From: Bacteroidota bacterium
GTDB lineage: Bacteria > Bacteroidota > Bacteroidia > Cytophagales > Cyclobacteriaceae
Reading direction: 5' to 3'
NCBI GenBank assembly: GCA_023428695.1
Contig: JAEYWY010000003.1
Coordinates: forward strand, 20,173 to 84,172
Length of the DNA stretch: 64,000 nt
The position numbers were made by a program, and so were the translations under genes. The notes beneath the pieces are model-generated. The model saw nothing but the letters and a program-made list of their open reading frames with translations, made no database searches and was not told the origin of the DNA. The stretch's first letter is position 1; every line of letters begins with the position of its first letter. Positions 43,335-52,480 of the stretch are shown one piece after another.

Positions 43335-45179
43335 TTACTTGGTCAACTCGATTATATATGCAGTATTTGCATCAAGGGTCAACGAATTGAGTGACACATA
43401 TTTCCTATTGGTGATAATATCGGTCCCGCCGGTATAGCCTGATAGCGACTCCCGGTAGCGATTCAGGTCGAAGTCCTTGTACTGATGACTCCCATTATTC
43501 AAAATCACCATGGTAGAATTGGTATCAGTGTATCGAAAGTATACGTAGACTTCTTCATTCAGGGGCTTGTAGTGCTTAAGTTTTCCGTAATGGATTTCCT
43601 TTGCACCTTTTCGCCATTGAAGAATCTTTTTAACAAATGAATGAACCTCTTTCTGATCCTCCGTTCTGTCCTCCTCCAGGAATAGGTTTTGCACATCATC
43701 AACAAATCCCCCTGGAAAGTCTTTTCTAATTACACCATCCGGCTTTGGCCCGTCAAATAACAACTCATCTCCATAGTATATCTGTGGAATACCGCGGGTA
43801 GTTAAAATAAATGCTAATGACAATTTTACTTTATCCTTGCTTTTGCCAAACGCATTGTAGGGCCGCGGTTGATCGTGATTCCCAACGAATACCTTATTGT
43901 GAAATGGATTGTCATATAAACCATCATACGCCAGTGTTTCGTAAAGACTGTAAATCTTATTCTTTTCACCGAATGCATCAAGAAGCGCATAATACAAGGG
44001 ATAGTCACTGACACTTGATAAGTTGGAGACATAGCCATCCTTATTGCCATCGCGCTTACTCCAATAGGAAATGGAGGCAGCATCATATTCCCAGGTTTCT
44101 CCTACGATATAAAAATTCGGGTATTCATTAAGTACCTCCTTTACCCATCTCGCCATCATATTTTTGTCAGGGTAAGGATATGTATCCATCCGAATGCCAT
44201 CCAGACTGGCATATTCGATCCACCAGATCGAATTCTGAATCAGGTAAATCGCTAATTGAGGATTTGTTTGATTGAGATCAGGCATATTGGTGTCGAACCA
44301 ACCCTTGCTGTGCAGGTCATGATCAACGTCGGAATGGTAAGGATCTGATATCGTAATGTTGGTGAAGTTTGACCTGGTGAACCGGGGCCATTGATTTAAC
44401 CAGTCGCTTGCGGGAAGGTCGTTCATCCACCAGTGACCGCTTCCGCAGTGATTAAAGACCATATCCATAATGATTTTGATACCCCTTTGATGACATTGAT
44501 TGCTAAGCTCCAGATAGTCACCATTAGTTCCGAATCGCGAGTCAGTCTTGTAGAAATCCGAGATCGCATACCCGTGATACGAATACGTTGACTGGTCGTT
44601 TTCCTGAATGGGGTTGAGCCATAATGCGGTTACGCCTAGTGAATCTATATAATCCAGGTGGTCAATAATACCTTTCAGGTCACCCCCATGACGGCCGTCA
44701 GGATTATTCCTATTCACCTTCTCAATAGTATCGTCCGTATTGTCATTAGCTGAATTGCCATTTGCAAAACGATCTGGTGTGATCAAGTAGATCACATCAC
44801 TACCATTCACACTGGGTTCAGTATGCACAGGCCTGGCTTTACGGGGTTGTAGCGTATACTTGTAAGTAAGGTTCTTTCCATCGGGTTTGGTAAAATTGAT
44901 GTCGAAACTTCCTGATTGAGCCGTCTTTGAAATTTCGAGTGTAAGGAATAGGTAATTTTTGCTTTCCAGTCTGGTTACCTCCCTGATAGTGACACCTTCA
45001 TATTTCAGCGTCGGTGTGGTCACAGAAATATTAGTACCATGAACAAGAACTTGAATCCGTTTATTTTGCATGCCTATCCACCAATTGGGTGGCTCAATAC
45101 GATCCAAGGTCACCTGTTGACCATGGGCAGGCAGGATGTGAAGGCTAAGAATAATAATGAGCCAGTGAGAAGCTTTCAT
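43335..45179 (-). CDS. GH13 alpha-amylase-family enzyme, cyclomaltodextrinase/neopullulanase-like (614 aa)
   Basis: A signal peptide (MKASHWLIIILSLHILPAHGQ) precedes an N-terminal beta domain (about 22-125; IEPPNWWIGMQNKRIQVLVHG, the SusA/cyclomaltodextrinase N-domain). The GH13 barrel has conserved regions MDMVFNHCG, DGIRMDTYPYPD (nucleophile Asp, about 330), FYIVGETWE (acid/base Glu, about 361) and FVGNHDQPR (stabiliser Asp, about 435). A C-terminal beta domain (about 525-614) completes it. It would hydrolyse maltodextrins or pullulan in the periplasm or outside. No SusCD genes are next to it; it is isolated in the island. Confidence 0.93.
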   Translation of the reverse strand: MKASHWLIIILSLHILPAHGQQVTLDRIEPPNWWIGMQNKRIQVLVHGTNISVTTPTLKYEGVTIREVTRLESKNYLFLTLEISKTAQSGSFDINFTKPDGKNLTYKYTLQPRKARPVHTEPSVNGSDVIYLITPDRFANGNSANDNTDDTIEKVNRNNPDGRHGGDLKGIIDHLDYIDSLGVTALWLNPIQENDQSTYSYHGYAISDFYKTDSRFGTNGDYLELSNQCHQRGIKIIMDMVFNHCGSGHWWMNDLPASDWLNQWPRFTRSNFTNITISDPYHSDVDHDLHSKGWFDTNMPDLNQTNPQLAIYLIQNSIWWIEYASLDGIRMDTYPYPDKNMMARWVKEVLNEYPNFYIVGETWEYDAASISYWSKRDGNKDGYVSNLSSVSDYPLYYALLDAFGEKNKIYSLYETLAYDGLYDNPFHNKVFVGNHDQPRPYNAFGKSKDKVKLSLAFILTTRGIPQIYYGDELLFDGPKPDGVIRKDFPGGFVDDVQNLFLEEDRTEDQKEVHSFVKKILQWRKGAKEIHYGKLKHYKPLNEEVYVYFRYTDTNSTMVILNNGSHQYKDFDLNRYRESLSGYTGGTDIITNRKYVSLNSLTLDANTAYIIELTK

Positions 45180-45358
45180 AATCTTTGGGATTAATAATCA
45201 GTATGCAATGATTGCGATCGGTTCACTTTTGCACAATACGGTTATGCAGAAGACATATAATCTTATACCAACTACCATGATCAGTACTTGTTTCATGAGG
45301 AGCGGATTGAGTTTTTTCATAAAATTCGGGCTGGCTTAATTACAGAGGCTGTAGAGTG

Positions 45359-46068
45359 AACTGTGTCAAGGAAGGATAATTCACCAACGTTGATACAAAG
45401 TATGGAACAGAAGAAAGAGGAATAATTCAATCTGGAGGAAATTAAGAAGAAGGCCCTTGAACAGTTTCGCTCTGGAAAATCCCTTTATGGGAAGGATGGA
45501 GCATTTGGTCCGCTGCTAAAGAGCTTTTGGGGGCTGCGCTTGAGGGAGAGATGGAGGCTCATCCTGATGAGGACGAGCGTGCTACCGGAAACCGGGGTAA
45601 TGGCAGGTCACGCAAGACCGTACAAACCAGCAGTGGCCCTATTGAAATCGAGGCTAGCCGCGATCGCAGCGGAACTTTTGAGCCTGAGCTGGTTAGAAAA
45701 AGGGAAACGGTTCTAGCCGACACGTTGGAGAGCAAGATCCTGGGTTGAGGGATTTCATCGGCAAGTCCGAAAAATAGCAAGACGAAGGGTGTGTTTCCTT
45801 CGGATGTGGCGCTTCTCAAACTTGTATACTTGGCCTACTCCAACATTCAAAAAAAGTGGGTCAGTTCCCTGCAGAATTGGAGTATCACAATTTCACAATT
45901 GGCTCTCTGGTTTGAAGGAAGATTACGCTTATCAATTGAAGCGGAGCGAAACGCATAGGTTCAGATGTTGAAGTATGGACAACTCCAGAATTTTTTATGA
46001 CCTTGCTTCAACGTTTAGCGTTGGAGTTGCTCACATTCCAACATCGATACAACAACTGTGACACAGTT
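45359..46068 (+). mobile_element. Remnant of an IS256-family insertion sequence
   Basis: An IS256-type transposase can be traced from ATG 45402 (FNLEEIKKKALEQFRSGKSL, ALEGEMEAHPDEDERATGNRGNGRSRKTVQT, SGTFEPELVRKRE) and in the C-terminal part (VFPSDVALLKLVYLAYSNIQKKW, LALWFEGRLRLS) to a TAG at 45956. It has a stop at codon 8, a frameshift near 45525, and a large internal deletion that removes the DDE catalytic core. AACTGTGTCA (45359-45368) and TGACACAGTT (46059-46068) are perfect inverted ends, so both termini survive. The right end lies 20 bp before the LytTR gene. Confidence 0.8.
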
Positions 46069-46088
46069 TATTTTACATACCTGATTAC

Positions 46089-46904
46089 ATGAAAACTTTT
46101 CGGCCAATTAAAAGGATGATTATTTATCACGTGCTCTATTGGGTTACGTTCACAGCTTTCTTTTCAGTTGTATGGGGTACCTATGACGACCAATACGGAA
46201 ATAATCTTATGGTACAGCTATTGAGCCTTCCTTCCAGATTGGTGCTTACCTATGGAATCCTTCTGGTACTGATCCCAAAATTTCTGGAAAGAGAAAAATA
46301 TGCACAGTTTGCAATGGGACTTCTTTTGTTACTCCTATTCTCAGGTATTGCGATTCAGAGGTCGGTTATGGTATACATCGTTGAAGGTGTTTATGTACCG
46401 TTTAATAGCAAGAGCTTTTTTCGGGTTTCCGAAATCGTGAACACTGTGATCGATGTAGGAATAGCATGTGTTATACCCTTCAGCATCAGGCTTTTTTCAA
46501 TTTGGCAAAGTTCCAGGCTAAAGATCAGGGAGTTGATGGATCTAAATAAGGTTCTGGCAAATCCCAGGAATGAGGATTTTATTGTAATTCCCGCAAATCA
46601 GGTGAATCATAAAGTATTGTTTTCAGATATATTTTACATCGAAAGTAATCGCAATTATCTCAAAATTAAGACCAAGAGCAGCGAACTAACAACCTATGGG
46701 AGTATTTCGGCTATGTGCGATCTGCTACCCACGGAAATTTTTTGTCGAATTCATCGCTCATTCATTGTGAATACTGATCATGTGGAATCATTCTCCTCCA
46801 GGATTGTCAAGGTTGCCGGAGTAAGTATCCCCATCGGAAGAAAGTATAAGAAACTGGTCGTGGACGAACTGGCTTCCAGATTTCGTAATGAAGCTCTTTC
46901 TTAA
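46089..46904 (+). CDS. Membrane-anchored LytTR-family transcription regulator (271 aa)
   Basis: Four membrane helices in the N-terminal half (about 10-30, 42-62, 75-97, 115-140) are followed by a linker and a C-terminal LytTR DNA-binding domain (about 165-265; KVLFSDIFYIESNRNYLKIKTKSSELTTYGSISAMCDLLP, FCRIHRSFIVNTDHVESF, IPIGRKYKKLV). No receiver domain is present, so it probably senses through its membrane part, like other one-component LytTR proteins of Bacteroidota. It is monocistronic; an IS256 end lies directly upstream and may have replaced its original promoter. A terminator lies 280 bp downstream. Confidence 0.88.
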   Translation: MKTFRPIKRMIIYHVLYWVTFTAFFSVVWGTYDDQYGNNLMVQLLSLPSRLVLTYGILLVLIPKFLEREKYAQFAMGLLLLLLFSGIAIQRSVMVYIVEGVYVPFNSKSFFRVSEIVNTVIDVGIACVIPFSIRLFSIWQSSRLKIRELMDLNKVLANPRNEDFIVIPANQVNHKVLFSDIFYIESNRNYLKIKTKSSELTTYGSISAMCDLLPTEIFCRIHRSFIVNTDHVESFSSRIVKVAGVSIPIGRKYKKLVVDELASRFRNEALS

Positions 46905-47130
46905 GGAGTGTTTTGTTTTTGGAAAGGTACGCGGGCCGGATTGAAAGCAAGTTGCACGCAACGGTTTTGACAGGCGAAGCTTGTATGCGATATTAATTGC
47001 AAAAAAAAGATTTGATCAACCCTCGGAACGATGAAGCATAAATATAGTGCGACTGATCCCTTAATCTTAAAAGCCGGAGAGGGTCGGACGTACCGCTGCG
47101 GTGCAATGACCGCTGTATTTAAAGGTTTTG

Positions 47131-47175
47131 GAAATCTTCCGTGTACCCTAGCTTGCGCAGAATATTCAAGGTTCC
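47131..47175 (-). pseudogene. Fragment of a second copy of the 94-aa gene at 48757
   Basis: About 45 bases (47131-47175) repeat the stretch at 48973-49018 with a few differences; on the minus strand both encode a LRKxGYTEDF-like segment. No complete frame remains. It lies in a 385-bp gap (46905-47289) that otherwise holds only a terminator. Confidence 0.55.
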
Positions 47176-47185
47176 AGAAGGAAAA

Positions 47186-47218
47186 AAAGGATAATCGGCA
47201 TTTCACCGATTATCCTTT
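47186..47218. terminator. Bidirectional hairpin terminator
   Basis: AAAGGATAATCGG (47186-47198) and CCGATTATCCTTT (47206-47218) form a perfect 13-bp stem with a 7-nt loop; A and T runs on the two sides suit both strands. It lies between the rightward LytTR gene and the leftward protease gene. Confidence 0.75.
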
Positions 47219-47289
47219 TAAAACCTTACGAATTTTTTCAAACATTTTTTTCCTCCGCCGCTCTCGTCACGCGGCGTGACTCCGATACA

Positions 47290-48447
47290 TTATTGAACTG
47301 TAAACATCTTGGTGATTCCCGGCATACTCGCATCGCGGGCGTAGTTCAGTGATGTGATACGGAAATTCCAGGTGCCATGTGGTACGTTCAGGAGCCAGAA
47401 GCTGTTTGAGGTAGTTGTGTACTCAGTTGTCTGAACAGGCGTACTGCTCCATGGTGGTAGCCGTTCAACCCTGAACCGATACATACGTACCGTAGGATTA
47501 ACCATGTTAATATTGATGTCTTTGGTCGTCGGTGATTTATAGTACTGTGTTATGGTGCTTATTTGTGGGGCTGAATAACCGGCAGGGTAAAGGAACGTGG
47601 CGCTCTTTGCATCGTTGGTACTTAAGTTGATTGAGGTCGACGTTCCAATCGAGGGTACCATGATTGAAGCGCCATCCGAGGTGGGTGTGCCTACGAGGAG
47701 ATTCGCTCCCAGGACGTCGTTGCCGCATGCGCTTGAGCCGGTGTAATTTGTTTGTTCACCGTTACCATTAATTGGATTGTCATGCCGAAATCCAAGTGCG
47801 TGACCCAGTTCATGGCGAATAACCGTCTCCCTGTTTGCCTGCGTGGCAGAAAGGTCGTTGTCATTAATCGATATCCATCTGCCGGGCTGTCCACCGCCGG
47901 GAAATTCGGCCATCGCATACGTGCCGGACGACAGGTTTCTGGCGCAAGTCGGAAGGCTGGTATGTGTGTCGGCATAGAAGACCAGATCGGCCTGACCCGC
48001 CGTAAAAACTTCTGTGAAGCCAATCCGGGAGTATGTCAGATCTTCCCAGTTCTGGGTGGCTGTTCGAATGGCTGCTTCCCAGTCTCCATCGATCGGACCC
48101 ACGCTGTTGTCAATGAAGAATGTAATATCGAGCACGTTGTTGAACGTGACAATAGATCCGATGTTCGTGACAAACTGTTCAGTCTTTCCGTTTCCCGGTG
48201 TTCGTTCGTTCATCATTCGTTTTATTTCGTCTAGTCGGATGACGATGTCATGCTCAAGAACAATGTGTTCATCGTAAAGTTTGGCATCAGTCAAATCAAA
48301 TCCCTGACAGGAAAGGAATTCCGATAATTCAGAATCCAAAGGATGCGAGTCCGACCCGGCGATGTCTTCACTGACCTCATCCGTTGCACAGCGGAACGTG
48401 AGTATGGCAAGGGCAACCATACTGCAATAGATACAGATGCGTTTCAT
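47290..48447 (-). CDS. Secreted zinc metalloprotease lipoprotein, M57/HExxH type (385 aa)
   Basis: The signal MKRICIYCSMVALAILTFRC has a lipoprotein-like Cys. The metalloprotease domain (about 100-290) carries HELGHALGFRH, that is HExxHxxGxxH, which supplies three zinc ligands and the catalytic Glu. Other matching blocks are DITFFID, WEDLTYSRIGFTEV and ADLVFYADTHTSLPTCA. The motif and the preceding layout fit the M57 group of metzincins common in Bacteroidota. A C-terminal FnIII-like strand region (about 295-385) may bind the surface or substrate. Monocistronic. Confidence 0.85.
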   Translation of the reverse strand: MKRICIYCSMVALAILTFRCATDEVSEDIAGSDSHPLDSELSEFLSCQGFDLTDAKLYDEHIVLEHDIVIRLDEIKRMMNERTPGNGKTEQFVTNIGSIVTFNNVLDITFFIDNSVGPIDGDWEAAIRTATQNWEDLTYSRIGFTEVFTAGQADLVFYADTHTSLPTCARNLSSGTYAMAEFPGGGQPGRWISINDNDLSATQANRETVIRHELGHALGFRHDNPINGNGEQTNYTGSSACGNDVLGANLLVGTPTSDGASIMVPSIGTSTSINLSTNDAKSATFLYPAGYSAPQISTITQYYKSPTTKDININMVNPTVRMYRFRVERLPPWSSTPVQTTEYTTTSNSFWLLNVPHGTWNFRITSLNYARDASMPGITKMFTVQ

Positions 48448-48756
48448 AAATGTTTAGGATTTATGGTTGAGAAATTGAAGAGTTATCCCCACCGTCCACT
48501 GCAAGCCACAGTACGATGCCCTTCGATCATTGTTCTCAAAAAAAACGTCACACCCGGAATCAACTGTGTCCGTGTTGCAGTCACTCCTTAAACATAAACG
48601 GCGTGAAGAAGAGATACAATCCCAATTTATAAGGTTACCTTAATTATTGTGTTACTATTGGAATAATAAATCGGTCGGATAAGTACGATAAGCGTGAAAG
48701 ACGTCGCCCAAATCAATGTTGATTCAAAAGCAATTCTTAGTAGTGTACTTCGTCTT

Positions 48757-49041
48757 TCATATGTGTAACCCCTCCATCATCTCATCCGTCATCGGCTCAC
48801 TGTATATCCCGTAAGCATTCACAAGCACACCTTTCAGATTGTGACGCTCAGAGGAAATGGCGTAGACTATCGCTGCGTCGGAGGGGTTGGTTTCGCCTTC
48901 AAATCTGTAATAGCTATCGACTTTGAAGTCGTCCGCAAACATTTTGGATTCCTGACAGTTTTGGCAGAGGTTGAAATCTTCCGTGTAGCCTTGCTTGCGC
49001 AGATTGTTCAGTGTTTCCGAAAGTGTAATATAAGTTTTCAT
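48757..49041 (-). CDS. Small conserved protein often labelled phosphoribosylpyrophosphate synthetase (94 aa)
   Basis: Sequence MKTYITLSETLNNLRKQGYTEDFNLCQNC...FKVDSYYRFEGETNPSDAAIVYAISS...LKGVLVNAYGIY belongs to a small family widespread in Bacteroidota. The common database name does not match any PRPP synthetase motif, and the protein is far too short for that enzyme, so the name is probably wrong. Function unknown. It stands alone; a partial second copy lies at 47131-47175. Confidence 0.8.
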   Translation of the reverse strand: MKTYITLSETLNNLRKQGYTEDFNLCQNCQESKMFADDFKVDSYYRFEGETNPSDAAIVYAISSERHNLKGVLVNAYGIYSEPMTDEMMEGLHI

Positions 49042-49199
49042 GGCGGACAGACTTTAAAGGATTAATAAATACAACACTGGCTAAGGTGACAGAATCGTGA
49101 TTGGAGTAGATACCTATTAAGGTAACGGGTATTGGGGTGGGAACGTTCCTTTGGACGCTAATACGATACTTGACGTTCGAGCTGCTCACATGCGCCCAT

Positions 49200-49556
49200 G
49201 AATGAGCATGCGTTACGGCACATCCGCGATTATCTGGAGCATAGCAGAGAGCGAGAATCATCAATGGTCCAAAGGTCAGCGAGTCGGAAAAGATCACGCA
49301 ACGGATCATCGCTATGCAGGGTGGATCCACATTATTCGGAGAAGTGCTTTGAATGAAGAGAAGACTAGAACATGAAAAGGTGAAACACGCTAGTCAGATT
49401 AGAGCCAGCACCATCGCCGAATGGACGCGTATCCACGATGTGAGAGTTGTCCAATATATGGCCAGGCATAAGTACGTAAGCACGACTGAAAAGTATCAGG
49501 TGAGTCACCTGGAAGACTTAAAGGAGCAATTGAAGAAGTTCCATCCGTTCAAGTAG
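49200..49556 (+). pseudogene. Tyrosine integrase/recombinase C-terminal remnant
   Basis: The last frame (67 codons from ATG 49353) reads KVKHASQIRASTIAEWTRIHDVRVVQYMARHKYVSTTEKYQVSHLEDLKEQLKKFHPF, the C-terminal catalytic end of a Bacteroidota tyrosine recombinase: the first Arg box (QIRAS), the (G)H box altered to ARHKYVS and the nucleophile Tyr in TTEKY. In a different frame upstream, from about 49200, coding traces with stops continue. The N-terminal and central parts are missing. Debris of an integrated element. Confidence 0.7.
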
Positions 49557-49566
49557 GTAAATTTGT

Positions 49567-49574
49567 TATCTTTG
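49567..49574 (+). promoter_or_regulatory. -7 promoter box for the toxin-antitoxin pair
   Basis: TATCTTTG matches TAnnTTTG exactly and lies 16 bases before the antitoxin ATG; a clear -33 element is not seen. Confidence 0.45.
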
Positions 49575-49590
49575 AGAAAATTACGTAGCG

Positions 49591-49806
49591 ATGAAAGCAG
49601 CAGAAATTAAGACCGAACTTCAGCAGTTGATAGAGCAAGAGACTGACATGAGCATTTTGCAGGCTATCTATACAATCTTATTAAAAACAGGCCTGAACGC
49701 AGAATTGAGGGAGAAATTGACGAGTCGTGCGCTGAAATCCGAAGACGATATAAAAGCTAATCGATTATTTGATAAGGAAGAAGTAATCCGCCGCACTACT
49801 CGATAG
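49591..49806 (+). CDS. Small antitoxin of a RelE/ParE-type module (71 aa)
   Basis: MKAAEIKTELQQLIEQETDMSILQAIYTILLKTG...LTSRALKSEDDIKANRLFDKEEVIRRTTR. A helical N-terminal dimerisation/DNA-binding part and a C-terminal tail (SRALKSEDDI...KEEVI) are typical of the Bacteroidota antitoxins that accompany RelE/ParE toxins. The toxin gene follows 6 bp downstream. Expected to bind and neutralise the toxin and repress the operon. Confidence 0.85.
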   Translation: MKAAEIKTELQQLIEQETDMSILQAIYTILLKTGLNAELREKLTSRALKSEDDIKANRLFDKEEVIRRTTR

Positions 49807-49812
49807 CGTTCA

Positions 49813-50112
49813 ATGAAATTAGTTTATACCGAGCAGGCGATCCGGAGCCTACAGGAATGTTTAGATTTTTTTCCATCGGAGATGCCGGCAGAACGAGTAA
49901 ATGAGGTTCGCGACAAAATACTCGCTAAAGCGGACAAGCTTTTGGAAAATCCAAATCTCGGGCAGGTAGAAGAATATCTGGAACATATTGGCCAATCCCA
50001 TCGAAGAGTGATTGAAGGTCACTATAAAATCATTTACAAAATTGAAGGAGAAGCGATCATTATAACCGATATTTTCGATAGTAGACAAGATCCTTCCAAG
50101 ATGCAAGAGTAG
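49813..50112 (+). CDS. RelE/ParE-superfamily toxin (99 aa)
   Basis: MKLVYTEQAIRSLQECLDFFPSEM...VRDKILAKADKLLENPNLGQVEEYLEHIGQSHRRVIEGHYKIIYKIEGEAIIITDIFDSRQDPSKM. The ParE/RelE fold is seen in two N-terminal helices, the LLENPNLG turn and strands YKIIYKI and IIITDIFDSRQDP, which is the C-terminal hallmark. RelE toxins cut mRNA and ParE toxins poison gyrase; residues that distinguish them are not clear here. Paired with the antitoxin upstream. The pair sits next to integrase debris. Confidence 0.88.
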   Translation: MKLVYTEQAIRSLQECLDFFPSEMPAERVNEVRDKILAKADKLLENPNLGQVEEYLEHIGQSHRRVIEGHYKIIYKIEGEAIIITDIFDSRQDPSKMQE

Positions 50113-50572
50113 CCAACTCTAAGTTTAATCACTCAAGTAGAATTTCTTCCTGCCCGCACCTTCGCTGAGCCAGGCCTTCTGACAGCGCTTAAAGTGAGTG
50201 CTGAACTACACACCGACTTCCCGACGAACTCAATGTTCAACTCCCTCGCGCACGCGTCGTCTTGCTTTGAAAGTTGCGCGGCAGGTGTGTCGCCCTCAAC
50301 GCAAGGAAAAAAGTTTAAAACGATCCATCTCAAAACCAAAACCTGGAATGTAAAAGCGCTTCAGATACATAGATTTAAGTCGAGTTTTTTCGAGGACAAG
50401 TCCCTGTTCCCAGAGGGCAGCATTGAATTTGACAATGCGCTGTTGATGGAGGGAGTTGAGCATGAGTGGGTGGGTGAGGGGAGGTGATAGTTCCTACGCA
50501 TAGGGTGACTATTTGATTTCCCATACAGCGACAGGGCGTTTGAAGCAATTGCTTTGGCAGGCGCGTCGAAAG
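50113..50572. other. Gene-poor 460-bp gap
   Basis: Holds a 97-codon plus frame (50194-50487) and an antisense frame with no family resemblance and low-complexity codons. I see no promoter, hairpin or RNA gene worth naming. Probably non-coding. Confidence 0.4.
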
Positions 50573-52261
50573 TTATGCTTTAGGAATCACTGCGAGCTCT
50601 TCCAATAATGCTTTCCTCGCCTTATAGCGCTCGCGCAAAAGATTTGCAAAACCAATGGTCTGCAGATCATCGAATCTACCGAGCATCGTTTTGAGTAATC
50701 GCGCATTAAATCGATAATTGCCGCGATCAGCTCTGGCTTCAAGGCTGGCGGTGATCCGTGAGAAGTATAATGTTTGAAGTTGCGGCCTGAGTTCCTGAGG
50801 TATGAAATTGTCATACTCCTGAATTAGCGCGATATTGTTCGAGAGCGCTAATACACGAAGAAGTTCCTCAGGGTTATTCTCTTCTTTCAAGATTTCAGCC
50901 AGCGCCTGATACTCAAAATGCTTCTCCAGTTTTAGCTTGTATGCTGTGCTCTTTTTCCGCCACTCATCTTCCGGTAGATGTTTTTTTAGTATGCGATAAC
51001 TCTTAAGGTGTCCATGAGACTCGTAGAATAACTGCTCGGCAGTGGAAACAATATTTTCAATGTCGTTTTTTCGGAGGTGTATGGTGAGCGAAATTTCCCG
51101 GAGCTCATTAATGGTTCCCTGGTGCTTTGCCTCTTTCGCTTCATTCATCCCCTCTTTTATTAAGGTCAATGCTTTGTCAAGATTATTGTTTCGAATTGCA
51201 TAGTTGATTGCAATTTTTCTGATGGAATAGTACTTCAGGTTTTGATCAATAAGATCAATCACTTCTTCTTCACTTTTGTTGTTGAAAAAGTAGTGAACCA
51301 GGACGTTGGCCGCGCGTTCACCGGAATACCATTCGATAAAGTCATTTCCCTTGCCCTCCTTCTTTAGCGTGATGACCATCTTTTTAATGAGGTCCTCATC
51401 ATCAGCAGAGGCAACTTCGGCTGCGAGCTCCGCGAACTGCCAGCCGTGATCCATACCCTTCATTACCAGTGACGTGCTTTTTTTAACTGCATATTTTGTC
51501 AATGCTGAAAGAATAGATTTTGGGGGCCGATGTTCCTTAATCAGGCTAAGATCTAAAAAGGCATTATCAATGATGCTGCTTAGAATGCCATCTGAGTCAT
51601 CAATAATTTCCAATGCCGGAATTAGTTTCTCGAGAGTGGCCAGATAAATATTGACGCCGGTCTCAAAATCGTTCTGCATCATACACCGGCTTGCGCTTTC
51701 TACCAATGATTCAATAGGTTTTGCAGCATTATTAAATTCCTGGAAATGTATAAAACCATGTCTTCGTTTCAGAGGGCGGAGCGCTTGTTCAATGACCCCT
51801 TTGAAGTCAGCAACAGTCTTACAATTCTTTACCGCAAATGAAGAGAGTAAATGTTTTTTGAACTCATTGTCATTGTTGGTATATGCCTTGACATAATTTT
51901 TAAGTTCTTCAAATGTGACCTTCGATAATAGATCTCCAACCTTATCCAGAGAAGCTTTTTGCTTCCCGGCCTTTTCATCATCCGTCATTTGAATCGAGTA
52001 CAGCACTGCAATCTGGTGTTTACAAATTGGACCGTCAAATGGACAATTACACGAGCTAAAACGTATGGCTTCAGTTAATACGTCCGTTTGAATAACCACG
52101 CGATATGTTTCGCTACCCTGTACTGTTGCCCGCCATTGATTGTATTCCTTATTGCATGCGACTTTCAGGTCAATGACATTCTCGATGTAGTCATAGCCCC
52201 TGGAAAGAAGCACTTCACTAAGCTGGCTTTCGAAATTCGAGATGGTTAATTGGTTTTGCAT
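50573..52261 (-). CDS. SWIM zinc-finger protein with helical repeats (562 aa)
   Basis: An N-terminal SWIM motif, SCNCPFDGPICKHQIAVLY (about 70-88), has the CxC...CxH zinc ligands. It is followed by a long alpha-helical repeat region to the C-terminus (for example NFETGVNIYLATLEKLIPALEII, IRKIAINYAIRNNNLDKALTLIKEGM, ALAEILKEENNPEELLRVLALSNN). SWIM domains bind DNA or protein partners; bacterial SWIM-helical proteins are often next to SNF2 helicases, which are not present here. It lies on the same strand and downstream of the HipBST operon, 220 bp after it. Confidence 0.82.
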   Translation of the reverse strand: MQNQLTISNFESQLSEVLLSRGYDYIENVIDLKVACNKEYNQWRATVQGSETYRVVIQTDVLTEAIRFSSCNCPFDGPICKHQIAVLYSIQMTDDEKAGKQKASLDKVGDLLSKVTFEELKNYVKAYTNNDNEFKKHLLSSFAVKNCKTVADFKGVIEQALRPLKRRHGFIHFQEFNNAAKPIESLVESASRCMMQNDFETGVNIYLATLEKLIPALEIIDDSDGILSSIIDNAFLDLSLIKEHRPPKSILSALTKYAVKKSTSLVMKGMDHGWQFAELAAEVASADDEDLIKKMVITLKKEGKGNDFIEWYSGERAANVLVHYFFNNKSEEEVIDLIDQNLKYYSIRKIAINYAIRNNNLDKALTLIKEGMNEAKEAKHQGTINELREISLTIHLRKNDIENIVSTAEQLFYESHGHLKSYRILKKHLPEDEWRKKSTAYKLKLEKHFEYQALAEILKEENNPEELLRVLALSNNIALIQEYDNFIPQELRPQLQTLYFSRITASLEARADRGNYRFNARLLKTMLGRFDDLQTIGFANLLRERYKARKALLEELAVIPKA

Positions 52262-52324
52262 TACTTTTTTATTCTTCAGGTCGCGATCCCTGATATATAT
52301 GGAACGTGATGATATTTGTTTAGC

Positions 52325-52480
52325 TCAATTTCCCGGAATCGTTAATTTTCCCCCCTTCGGTTCCTCAAACGCATTACACCTGATTAAATGCTTCTCCATG
52401 TCGTCATCGATTAGTTGCCAAAATCTTCCAGTGCACCTTTTTTCTTCTAAAGGGAAATTTTCGATTAACGCATTGCAATC
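52325..52480 (-). other. Protein-like short frame directly after hipT
   Basis: After the hipT TAA the same frame continues for 51 codons of protein-like sequence (ALIENFPLEEKRCTGRFWQLIDDDMEKHLIRCNAFEEPKGG) to a TGA at 52325. Only one ATG (52399) is in frame, leaving 24 codons. It might be a small gene with an unusual start, a lost C-terminal extension, or a leader of the SWIM gene. Confidence 0.3.

Noticed and set aside
48757..49041. PRPP synthetase assignment for the 94-aa protein
   Set aside because: The protein is about a third of the length needed and lacks the PRPP-binding motif; the common label seems to be carried over in error.
50194..50487. 97-codon plus-strand frame
   Set aside because: No recognisable motif, an equally long antisense frame exists, and codon content looks random.
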